Shown piece after piece: positions 55,317 through 64,000 of a DNA stretch of 64,000 nt. This stretch comes from Thinopyrum elongatum. Taxonomy: Eukaryota > Streptophyta > Magnoliopsida > Poales > Poaceae. The stretch is taken from contig CM022298.1 of the NCBI GenBank assembly GCA_011799875.1, positions 56,323,015 through 56,387,014 of the forward strand. The letters are read 5' to 3'. Positions within the stretch are counted from its first letter, which is position 1. Every line of letters begins with the position of its first letter. A model generated the notes under the pieces. It made no database searches. It was not told the DNA's origin and saw nothing but the letters and a program-made list of their open reading frames with translations. Position numbers and translations under genes: made by a program.

Positions 55317-55942
55317 ATGTCCCGTCCCCGTCTTCACCGCGGGCGATCGCCCGCGCCGATCTCATCGCCGACACCACCATGGTGAGCCTCTTGTTCTTAT
55401 CTTCTTTCTAAAAGAGAAAAATTCTTACTTGTATGATTTATGTAGATACTTGTATAATTTTCTTACTTTTATTATTGTTTGTTATTATATAGTGCGATGG
55501 TTTTGGTATCCGCCCCCGTCGGCCCTCGTCCTGTCTATGATTCGGATGTGGTATATATTATATTTTATAACTATTTGGTTCATTTATTGTTTATGACAAT
55601 TATGCCGACCAATGTGACATATATTTTTTTATCTAGGAGGTATGTGAACCAGAAATTCCAACCGACCCTATTGTCGAGAGGTTAAATTTAGTTGAAAAAG
55701 AAAACAATTACTTGAAGGAAAAATTGAAAAAAATTGAGGAGGAGAAGATGATATTGGAGTTGCATGTTGCAGATGTCTTCGATGATCACAAGATCAAGAT
55801 GGATGCAATGCGCTTCAAGATTAGAAAGTATAGAAAATATGCCATTCATACCTAGGCTTGGTATCATTATGCCGTTGGATCAATTGTTACCTTGGTTGCG
55901 ATTACGATCGCATTTGTTGTTCCATTGAAATGTTTTACATAG
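55317..55942 (+). pseudogene. Small coiled-coil/membrane-helix protein of T3, three exons, one nonsense codon
   Basis: Exons 55317-55381, 55493-55550 and 55637-55942 with GT-AG borders and matching phases. Exon 1 is basic (MSRPRLHRGRSPAPISSPTP). Exon 2 encodes AMVLVSAPVGPRPVYDSDV. Exon 3 encodes EVCEPEIPTDPIVERLNLVE, a coiled coil (ENNYLKEKLKKIEEEK), a basic segment and the hydrophobic AVGSIVTLVAITIAFVVPL near the C-terminus. A TAG at 55853-55855 replaces a Glu codon (IHT-E-AWYHY in T1a has Glu) just before the helix, so this copy would lack its membrane anchor. Function unknown. Confidence 0.65.
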
Positions 55943-56114
55943 TTTCAATGTATGGTTTAATTAGATGCTCTGGAGAGCTATATGTTATTCAATGAGAACT
56001 ATGTATGTACTTTGGTTTTAATGTGATGATGAACTTCTATTAATTTGGTCAATTATCTATTCATGATGTTCTGTAATGGTTTTTGACACACTTAATTATA
56101 TATAATGCACGCAG

Positions 56115-59100
56115 ATGAACCGGCAATAGATGTACGGTGACAGACTTACCTCCGAGTACATTAAGGGCGTGCATAATTTTCTCGAAGTGGCTGAGGCAAA
56201 CAAGCAGAATGGTTTTATGTGTTGTCCATGCCCTATATGTGGGAATACGAAGTCTTACTCTGACCGGAAAATCCTTCACACCCACCTGCTTTATAAGGGT
56301 TTCATGCCACACTATAATGTTTGGACCAAGCACGAAGAAAGAGGGGTTATGATGGAAGACAACGAAGAAGAAGAGGATGATGACAACTATGTGCCCCCTG
56401 AATATGGTGATGCTGCAACGGGGGAAGCTGAAGATCAAGAGGAACCAGACAATGTGCCCGATGATGATCTCCGCCGGGTCATTGTTGATGCAAAGAGACA
56501 GTGCGAAAGTGAAAAGTAGAAGCTGAAGTTCGATCGCATGTTAGAGGATCACCAAAAAGGGTTGTACCCCAATTGCGAAGATGGCAACACAAAGCTCGGT
56601 ACCATACTGGAATTGCTGCAGTGGAAGGCAGAGAATGTTGTTCCTGACAAAGGATTTGAGAAGCTACTGAAAATATTGAAGAAGAAGCTTCCAAAGGACA
56701 ACGAATTGCCCGATAGTACGTACGCAGCAAAGAAGGTCGTATGCCCTCTAGGATTGGAGGTGCAGAAGATACATGCATGCCCTAATGACTGCATCCTGTA
56801 CCGCGTTGCGTATGAGGATTTGAATGCATGCCCGGTATGCAGTGCATTGCGGTATAAGATCAGACGAGATGACCTTGATGATGTTGACGGCGAGCCCCCC
56901 AGGAAGAGGGTTCCTGCGAAGGTGATGTGGTATGCTCCTATAATACCACGGTTGAAACATCTGTTCAGAAACAAAGAGCATGCCAAGTTGATGCGATGGC
57001 ACAGAGAGGACCGTAAGAAAGACGGGAAGTTGAGAGCACCCGCTGACGGGTCGCAGTGGAGAAAAATCGAGAGAAAGTACTGGGAGGAGTTTGCAGGTGA
57101 CGCAAGGAACGTATGGTTTGGTTTAAGCGCGGATGGCATTAATCCTTTTGGGGAGCAGAGCAGCAATCACAGCACCTGGCCCGTCACTCTATGTATCTAT
57201 AACATTCCTCCTTGGCTGTGCATGAAGCGGAAGTTCATTATGATGCCAGTACTCATCCAAGGCCCTAAGCAACCCGGCAACAACATTGATGTGTACCTAA
57301 GGCCATTAGTTGAAGAACTTTTACAGCTGTGGAATGGAAACGGTGTACGTGTGTGCGATGAGCACAGACAGGAGGAATTTGACCTGCATGCGTTGCTGTT
57401 TGTAACCATCAATGATTGGCCTGCTCTCAGTAACCTTTCAGGACAGACAAACAAGGGATACCATGCATGCACGCACTATTTAGCTGACACCGAAAGTATA
57501 TACCTGGACAAATACAGGAAGAATGTGTACCTGGGGCATCGTCGATTTCTTCCGACCAACCATCAATGTCGAAAGAAAGGCAAGCATTTAAAAGGCGAGG
57601 CAGATCACCGGAAGAAGCCCGCCTTGCGTACCGGTGATCACGTACTTGCTATGGTCAATGATTTACATGTAATCTTTGGAAAGGGTCCAGGCGGACTATC
57701 TGTTCTGAATGACGCTGAGGGACGCGCACCCATGTGGAAGAAGAAATCTATATTTTGGGACCTACCCTACTGGAAAGACCTAGAGGTCCGCTCTTCAATC
57801 GACGTGATGCACGTGACAAAGAACCTTTGCGTGAACCTGCTAGGCTTCTTGGGCGTGTATGGGAAGACAAAAGATACACCGGAGGCACGGGAGGACCAGC
57901 AACTTGTGCACGAAAAAGACGGCATGCCTCCAAAGCAGTATGAAGGTCCTGCCAGTTACGCTCTTACCAAAGAAGAGAAGAAAATCTTCTTTGAATGCCT
58001 GCTCAGTATGAAGGTCCCGTCTGGCTTCTCGTCCAATATAAAGGGAATAATAAATATCCCAGAGAAAAAGTTCCAGAACCTAAAGTCTCATGACTTCCAC
58101 GTGATTATGATGCAACTCCTTCCGGTTGCATTGAGGGGGCTTCTACCGGAAAACGTTCGATTAGCCATTGTGAAGCTATGTGCATTCCTTAATGCAATCT
58201 CTCAGAAGGTGATCGATCCACAAATCCTACCAAGGCTAAGGAGTGATGTGGCGCAATGTCTTGTCAGTTTCGAGCTGGTGTTCCCACCATCCTTCTTCAA
58301 TATCATGACGCACGTCCTAATTCATCTAGTCGACGAGATTGTCATTTTGGGCCCTGTATTTCTACACAATATGTTCCCCTTTGAGAGGTTCATGGGAGTC
58401 CTAAAGAAATATGTCCGTAACCGCGCTAGGCCAGAAGGAAGCATCTCCATGGGCCATCAAACAGAGGATGTCATTGGGTTTTGTGTTGACTTCATTCCTG
58501 GCCTTAAGAAGATTGGCCTCCCTTAATCGCGGTATGAGGGGAGACTGACTGGAAAAGGCACGCTAGGAGGGGACTCAATAATATGTAGGGACGGGCATTC
58601 TTGGTCTCAAGCACACTACACAGTTCTACAAACCTCTACCTTGGTGACCCCGTATGTCGATGAACACAAGAACATTCTGCGCTCCAAACACCCGGAGCAG
58701 TGTGACGACTGGATTACATGTGAACACATCAGAACTTTCGGCAGTTGGTTGGAAACACGTCTCAGAGGTGACAACACTGTTTCTGATGAGCTGTACTCGT
58801 TGTCCAGGGGACCATGTTCGACTGTATTGACTTACAAAGGATGCGAGATAAATGGAAATACATTTTACACGATCGCCCAAGATCAAAAGAGCACCAACCA
58901 AAACAGCGGTGTCCGCTTTGATGCAGCAACCAAGAGGGGAAAGGACACATATTATGGTTACATAGTGGACATATGGGAACTTGACTATGGACATGATTTT
59001 AAGGTCCCTTTGTTTAAGTGCAAATGGGTCAATATGTCAGGAGGCGGGGTACAGGTAGACCCACAGTACGGAATGACAACAGTGGATCTGAACAATCTTG

Positions 59101-59417
59101 GGTACACAGATGAACCATTCGTCCTAGCCAATGACGTGGCACAGGTTTTCTATGTGAAGGACATCTCTACCAAACCGAGAAAAAGATAAGATAAGGAAGC
59201 AAGTACATCATACGATGAGCCAAAGCGCCACATAGTTCTTTCAGGAAAAAGAGACATCGTGGGATTGGAGGGCAAGACAGACATGTCTGAAGATTATGAA
59301 AAGTTTCATGAAATTCCTCCCTTCAAAGTCAAGGCTGACCCAAGCACCCTGTTAAGCGATGAAGAATATCCATGGTTACGGCGCAATAAGCAAAGGACAC
59401 AAGCGAAGAAAAAGTGA
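56115..59417 (+). pseudogene. TNP2: TNP2-type CACTA transposase of T3, 1100 codons, four nonsense codons
   Basis: The ATG at 56115 directly follows the acceptor GCACGCAG. Domains by residue: transposase-associated 5-80 (CCPCPICGNTKSYSDRK), acidic linker, tnp2 core about 300-600 (GINPFGEQSSNHSTWPVT, DVMHVTKNLCVNLLGFLG), DUF4218 about 670-780 (ALRGLLPENVRLAIVKLC), DUF4216 about 908-980 (KGCEINGNTFYTIAQDQKST), ending QAKKK at a TGA (59415-59417). In-frame stops: TAG 56127-56129 (Trp in T1a), TAG 56517-56519 (Lys), TAA 58524-58526 (Glu), TAA 59187-59189 (Lys). There are no frameshifts. The longest open part is 662 residues. Confidence 0.9.
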
Positions 59418-59479
59418 AGACTTTCTCTCCACAACTATTATGATGATGCCTTTGATCTAGAATATCACTGCAGTTACAT

Positions 59480-60365
59480 GTGAAGAAATGAAATGCCTTT
59501 TGTAACAGACGAGTTTCCGTATGAAACCCTGATACTTCGAAAGAGATTGTTCGTTTTGTACACGAAGTGCATCCAGTTTTTGCCGTAACCCTCTCAACTT
59601 TTTAGCACATGCTATGTGGGTGAAATGATGATACCATGCCAACTTTCAACCTTTTCAGAGTTCATTTGTAGTGCTTTTCAATTTCAGGGTCATATAGCTC
59701 AAAAAAATCAGTAAATGCATGAAAAATAACAAATGATGTCAGAAAGGGTTGAAAATTGATGATGTGGCTTTGAATGGTGCATTTTGAACACACAAAAAGT
59801 CTGGAGTTCAAAAAAATGAAATCCCTTTGTAACAGATGAGTTTTCGTTTGAAACCCCGATATTTCGAAAGAGATTGCCCGTTTTGTACACGAAGTGCATC
59901 CAGTTTTTGCCGTAACCCTCTCAACTTTTTAGCACATGCTATGTGGGTGAAATGATGACACCATGCCAACTTTCAACCTTTTCAGAGCTCAGTTGTAGTG
60001 CTTTTCAATTTCAGGGTCATATAGCTCAAAAAAATCAGTAAATTCATGAAAAATAACAAATGAAGTCAGAAAGGGTTGAAAATTGATGATGTGGCTTTGA
60101 ATGGTGCATTTTAAACACACAAAAAGTCTGGAGTTCAAATAAGTTCAAAAAAATGAAATCCCTTTTTAACAGACGAGTTTTCGTTCGAAACCTGATACTT
60201 CGAAAGAGATTGCCCGTTTTGTACATGAAGTGCACCCAGTTTTTGCCGTAACCCTCTCAACTTTTTAGCACATGCTATGTGGGTGAAATGATGATACCAT
60301 GCCAACTTTCAACCTTTTCAGAGTTCATTTGTAGTGCTTTTCAATTTCAGGGTCATTTAGCGCAA
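59480..60365. repeat. T3 tandem repeat, about 330-bp unit, 2.7 copies
   Basis: Units start near 59491, 59819 and 60156 (spacings 328 and 337 bp). Each contains GAGTTTTCGTTTGAAACC, CCGTTTTGTACACGAAGTGC, TTTTGCCGTAACCCTCTCAA and CAATTTCAGGGTCATATAGC. No coding potential. Confidence 0.95.
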
Positions 60366-61135
60366 AAAGAATGGACTAATAGCAAAAAGAATGAACTTAA
60401 AATAATCAATTAAAATATTCTATTATGATCAACTAAAACAAAACTATAATATTCTTCAATAGCAAAAAGAATCAACTAAAAAGCTTTTATAAAACTCTAA
60501 AAGCAAAAGGAATCAACTAAAAAGCTTTTATAAACCTCTAGTATTTTTTAAACTAAAATTATATAAAATTTATGCAACTAAAATTATCAAAGTACTTCCT
60601 GTTCAAAACATTAATGGCAAAAAGAAATTTCATAAAGAAATTTTTTGTTAGAAACTTTAATAGCAAACTAAAATAACAAAATCTGTTCTTGATTAAAACA
60701 GACATTTAAAATAAACTAAAAATTTCCAAATTTAATATAATGATAAAACACAATAATATTAAATAGCAGGAAAAAGAATCACTCAAAAATCTATACACAA
60801 ACTAGTGATTCACACAAATTTAAAAGAATTCAAATTTAAACTATTCAAATTTGAAAATTAATGGGACTAACAGAAAGTCTATAATTTTTGTGACCTAACA
60901 GCAAAAAGAATCACTGGAAAACTGCAAAAAAATAGCAAAAAAGAAAACAGAAAAAAATGCCACCTACTGGGCCACCACGGCCTGAATACGACTAGAAACC
61001 CAGCTAATTGGGCCAGGATTCAGGCCCGCAGAAGGTCCAGCAGGCTCACAGGCATAGCAGTGTCAGATTAGGCCCATAGGCCTGCAGTTCAGAGGAGTTC
61101 AATAGGGACGAGGCAGTCGAGCTTATAAACCGGTG
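60366..61135. other. T3 AT-rich tract, no gene
   Basis: Repeats of AGCAAAAAGAATCAACTAAA to about 60930, then GC-richer non-coding sequence with repeated GGCCCATAGGCCTG-like words. Typical of the 3' part of this CACTA family. Confidence 0.6.
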
Positions 61136-61194
61136 CGGGGCGCTCTCAACTAGCGAGGTGGGACTAAACTCTCACCACCACGCCACTGTGCAAG

Positions 61195-61330
61195 CCCATA
61201 GGTCCCGGTTGGTGCCACGAACCGGGACCAGTGCGCACCTTTGGTCCCGGTTCGTGGCACCAACCGGGACTAAAGGGGCGAATTGGTCCCAGTTGGTGCC
61301 ATGAATCGGGACCAATGCTCTGGGTATATA
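61195..61330. repeat. Subterminal repeats at the T3/T4 boundary, with TATA box
   Basis: GGTCCCGGTTGGTGCCACGA and inverted copies at 61200-61312, then GGGTATATAAG (TATA 61324-61330) about 14 bases on. The array looks 3'-terminal on its left and 5'-terminal on its right, but no CACTA terminus lies between. Confidence 0.65.
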
Positions 61331-61369
61331 AGTAGCACTTAGGAATTTTCAGAACCGCCCATCCCAGCT

Positions 61370-62400
61370 TCGATCTCTCCTCCTCCTCTCCCCCCGACGG
61401 TGGCGAATCCATCCACGACGTCGGCAGGCTGCCCGAGCTAGCCATCGCCGACGCCCTCACCGCGCCCTGCCCCCGACGCCCCCGCTCCTCGCGCTCCTCT
61501 GCCCTGACCCGACGCTCCAACGCGCCGCCGCGCCCCCTGCCCCGTACGCCTCCTCGTCGCCGTCACCGCGCCCCTGCCCTGCCGTCGCCGTCACCGTGCC
61601 CTGCCTCCTCGTCGCCGCCCCCTGCCCCGCCGTCGCCGCCCCAGTTAGCTCGCCGCCCCCTACCCCGCCGTTGATATTTTTTATATGATGAAAATTGTTT
61701 TGTTCATATATAATGTATATATATATGTATGTGGCTATGTATGTATGGATGTTCATAAAATTGTTTTGTTCATATATGTATAAATTGTTTTGTTCATAGC
61801 ATTTTTTTTATATGATGAATTTTTTTTCATAGCATTTTTCATAGCCATATATATGTATGTGGTTATATGGATGTTCATGGATTTTTTTTATATGTATGTG
61901 ACTATATGTATATGTCGTTGTCGATATAGTCCCTCCGCGTTAACTTCGACATGATGGGGGGGGGTCGATATACCCCCTCCCCGATAACATTTTTTTTGTA
62001 CGATGATTTTTTTTCATAGCCATATATATGTATGTATGGATGTTCATAGAATTTTTTTTATATGTATGTGGCTATATGTATGTCGTTGTTGATATAGCCC
62101 CTCCCCGATAACTTCGACATGAGGGGGGGGGGTCGATATACCCCCTCCCCGATAACATTTTTTTTCTAAGTTACTAAGGTAAAATGTTCACCCCCCTCTC
62201 GATATACCGGGCGACCAACTCTCGAGGCCACCCAAACCCTAGAAAAAAAGCTTTGTCAATCTCCTAGCCCCTCCCGCCCCTACCTGACAAACTCTCGAGG
62301 CCACCCAAACCACTAGAAGATAACTCTGGTAACTTCGACATGAGGGGAGACGTCGATCAACCCCCTCTCGCCCGAACAAGTCTATGTATCATTTTATATC
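61370..62400. other. T4 leader: GC-rich block and tandem repeats
   Basis: 61370-61675 is CG-rich low-complexity (CCCCGCCGTCGCCG). 61870-62165 holds a 168-bp tandem duplication with GTCGATATACCCCCTCCCCG at 61964 and 62132. CTCGAGGCCACCCAAACC appears at 62230-62250 and 62290-62312. No gene. Confidence 0.65.
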
Positions 62401-62404
62401 TTGG

Positions 62405-62575
62405 TGGACATATATCAAAGTTTGATCATATGTCAAAGTTTGAATTTTGACATATGCAACATTTGATCATATATCAAAGTTTGATCATATGTCAAAGTTT
62501 GAATTTTGACATATGCAACATTTGATCATATGTCAAAGTTTGATCATATGTCAAAGTTTGAATTTTGACATATAT
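62405..62575. repeat. 60-bp tandem repeat, about 3 copies
   Basis: TATCAAAGTTTGATCATATG then TCAAAGTTTGAATTTTGACA, repeated at 62411, 62471 and 62530, with internal inverted symmetry. Confidence 0.85.
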
Positions 62576-62651
62576 AGATTTATCAAGAATGCCCCCATTA
62601 TGGATGTGCACAAGTTGATCCAATTTTTTTCTGATCATCTATATATATATT

Positions 62652-62998
62652 CTTCTATATGTCACGTTGTCTGTCAAAGTATTTAAGAAATCCATGGCTT
62701 CATCATTAGCCGGAAGTAACAGGCGTATGATGCTACGAAGCTCTTCAAAGTTGTTTTGGAACGGAGTTCCGGATAGAATAATTCGCTTTTTGGTACGAAT
62801 TTCAGTAAAGGCCTTCCAAATAGCGATATTCGGAAGGCTCTTGCTGAACTTCGTACCAAAAAACTAATTATCCTATCCGGGACTCCGTTCCAAAACAATT
62901 TTGGAGAGCTTCGTACCATTATGCGCCTGTTACTTTCGGCTAATGATGAAGCCATGGTTTCTTGAATCCTTTGACACTGGCAACGTGACATATAGAAG
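62652..62998. repeat. Long hairpin built from a SNF2 helicase gene fragment
   Basis: Left arm about 62652-62822 and right arm about 62827-62998 are inverted copies, about 85-90% identical by eye, with a loop of about 4 bases (GCGA). The right arm on the plus strand encodes KKLIILSGTPFQNNFGELRT. The left arm on the minus strand encodes KKRIILSGTPFQNNFEELRS, preceded by IWKAFTEIRT. The SGTPFQNN segment is SNF2 helicase motif III. Arms extend through CTTCTATATGTCACGTTG and its complement. A plus-strand transcript from the T4 TATA box would fold into a hairpin of about 170 bp. Confidence 0.85.
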
Positions 62999-63098
62999 GG
63001 TAGATGAGATAAGGAAAAATATGGACCATTTTCTGCACATCCAGAATGGCGCCATTTTGTTAAATCCCTTGTTTGACATTCATGAGAGAGGCGGTCCG
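62824..63098 (+). pseudogene. Captured SNF2-family helicase fragment (DRD1/CLASSY-like)
   Basis: Plus-strand sense fragment. It reads DIRKALAELRTKKLIILSGT, then PFQNNFGELRTIMRLLLSAN, with a frame break near 62957. It then continues RRVDEIRKNMDHFLHIQNGA and ILLNPLFDI. SNF2 proteins remodel chromatin by ATP-driven DNA translocation. The second block resembles the F-V-H-V-x-K-G-x-[IV]-L-Q motif after the helicase core in DRD1/CLASSY remodellers, the RNA-directed DNA methylation group; that subgroup call is from memory of the family. About 90 codons only, with no promoter or ends of its own. Confidence 0.55.
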
Positions 63099-63164
63099 GA
63101 CGTCGGACATTCATGAGAGAACTCCGGTAACTCTTCAACATGAGGGTGGACGTCAATCAACCCC

Positions 63165-63355
63165 CACTCGCCCGACCAAACCCTAGAAGCGTCGAGGCCA
63201 CCCCAAACCCTAGAAGCGTTACCGAGGCCACCCCAAACCCTAGAAGCGTCGAGGCCACCCAAATTTACCAAGTTAAAAGAGCGTTGTCGAGGCCACCCCA
63301 AACCCTAGAAGCGTTGTCGAGGCCACCCCAAACCGTAGAAGCGTCGAGGCCACTA
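63165..63355. repeat. AAACCCTAGAAGCG minisatellite
   Basis: Five to six units of GAGGCCACCCCAAACCCTAGAAGCGT of 25-34 bp, one interrupted by AATTTACCAAGTTAAAAGAG. Non-coding. Confidence 0.85.
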
Positions 63356-63462
63356 ATTAATATTCCTTGTTGTGATTAGCTAGCTAGGTCTATGTTTGCC
63401 ACTAATATCTCCATCTCTCATGTTTGTATATTAATTGCCATGTTGTAATATTTGCAGAAACT

Positions 63463-64000
63463 ATGGATCAACAAAGAGACTTGGAAACAGAAGAGTTGTT
63501 GGGGGACATCATCCTCGGTGGAGGTGATGTCTTGTCGTATCTGAACGACACCGATTGTCTGGAAGGAGAGGATGAAGGCTCCGGTGATCGAACAATGGAG
63601 GAGGAAGGACATGATCATGATGGCTCCGGTGACCGAATGCCAGAGGAAGAAGGAGACCATGATGATGGCTTCGGTGATCGAACGGAGGAGGGAGCTGTTG
63701 CAAAGTCCGGCGAGGTATATATATTAATTAAGCCTGTGCTGACTAGCTAATTGATGCATTAATTGTTTTGGTATGTACATATATTAACTCTTCTTTCTTC
63801 TTGTAAAGCCCTCCGGATCGAGCCAAACTTCGGTAACGAGACGAGGCCCGAAGAAAAGGTTGCGTCAGGATGAAAGGTTCACGATCACAGCAATCGCGAA
63901 CGATGGCCAGCTGATTTAACCGAGGCGGACCAAGGATGCATTTTCAGCTCAGTGCGGAGCTATTGTTAGGGACAGCATCCAGCTATGGAATGATCCTAAG
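63463..64000 (+). pseudogene. Transposase-24-like CACTA protein, first exons (partial, one nonsense codon)
   Basis: Exon 1 63463-63714 and exon 2 from 63809, with GAG|GTATAT donor and GTAAAG acceptor. A 5'-UTR acceptor (TTTGCAG) lies just before the ATG. Exon 1 is acidic: MDQQRDLETEELLGDIILGG, then three repeats of a GSGDRxxEEEGDHDDG unit. Exon 2 reads TRRGPKKRLRQDERFTITAI, then TAA at 63917-63919 where related proteins have a Glu (GQxIEP), then RTKDAFSAQCGAIVRDSIQL. This matches the N-terminus of the Ptta/En/Spm Transposase_24 proteins of grass CACTA elements, nuclear partners of TNP2. It leaves the window, so its C-terminus is unknown. Confidence 0.65.

Larger units (their letters stand above)
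54807..61310 (+). mobile_element. T3: CACTA element with small gene and TNP2 (TAGTCCCGGTTC family)
   Basis: 5' terminus CACTAGTAGAAAATAGGGCT at 54807. Then inverted TAGTCCCGGTTC repeats, a TATA box, a three-exon small gene, a TNP2 pseudogene, about 330-bp tandem repeats, an AT-rich tract, and 3' subterminal repeats at 61200-61310. A 3' CACTA terminus is not visible; sequence continues straight into T4. TAT at 54804-54806 is one possible half of the 3-bp duplication. T3 entered G1 just after the KRYYH codons of its polyprotein. Confidence 0.8.
61310..64000 (+). mobile_element. T4: 5' part of a further CACTA-like element
   Basis: Leader from the TATA box at 61324, a GC-rich block (61370-61675), AT-rich and tandem repeats, a SNF2-derived hairpin, a minisatellite, then the first coding exons of a transposase-24-like gene that leaves the window. 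No 5' terminus of its own. It may be a second transcription unit fused to T3 by recombination at subterminal repeats, or the second half of one long element. Confidence 0.6.

Noticed and set aside
63165..63355. Interstitial telomere repeat (AAACCCTA words)
   Set aside because: Each 25-34-bp unit contains the word only once; there is no TTTAGGG tandem array.

Overview
The window looks like intergenic DNA from a large grass genome, most likely Triticeae (wheat, barley, rye or Aegilops). The reasons are nested CACTA transposons with TTTGCCGTC or TAGTCCCGGTTC subterminal repeats, cereal Copia and Gypsy elements, a Stowaway MITE and long CT/GC-rich element leaders. No intact host gene was found. 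Almost every base belongs to a transposable element or to decayed, duplicated low-copy sequence. Calls come from reading the sequence; no database was searched.

Layout. 1-877: 5' part of a minus-strand Copia (C0) with a short LTR and an open Pro-rich gag. 1011-2390: low-copy sequence P1. 2700-5419: CACTA T0, carrying a three-exon B3-domain gene. 5420-12436: decayed Copia C1. 12437-15084: CACTA dX, an internally deleted inverted relative of X. 15085-19297: CACTA T1a, with TNP2-type transposase. 19298-30058: CACTA X, with a TNP2 gene and a multi-exon second (TNPA-like) gene. 30059-33743: T1b, a second copy of T1a sequence. 34440-35122 and 36138-40535: low-copy sequence P2/P3, holding a Stowaway, a hAT element (8-bp TSD), a Harbinger-like element (TTA TSD) and CACTA fragment T5. 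40536-54806: Gypsy element G1, split at 43415-53034 by a young, intact Copia (C2). 54807 to about 61310: CACTA T3. About 61310-64000: CACTA-like T4, with a SNF2-derived hairpin and the start of a transposase-24-like gene.

How it fits together. P3 received G1, G1 received C2 (TSD CCTTC), and T3 entered G1. X lies between two copies of the same 3.2-kb T1 sequence that share a premature TGA. C2 is the only element with a complete uninterrupted coding region; its LTRs differ at about a dozen of 2124 sites by eye. CACTA genes of the T1/T3 family run in fixed order: a small coiled-coil plus membrane-helix protein, then the TNP2 transposase with C-terminal DUF4218 and DUF4216.

The most striking item is a nearly perfect inverted repeat of about 347 bp at 62652-62998 in T4. 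Both arms come from the SGTPFQNN (SNF2 helicase) segment of a gene that looks like the DRD1/CLASSY chromatin remodellers of RNA-directed DNA methylation. If transcribed, it would fold into a small-RNA precursor aimed at a host silencing factor, comparable in logic to rice CACTA-borne miR820, which targets OsDRM2. This is an inference that sequence searches and small-RNA data could test.
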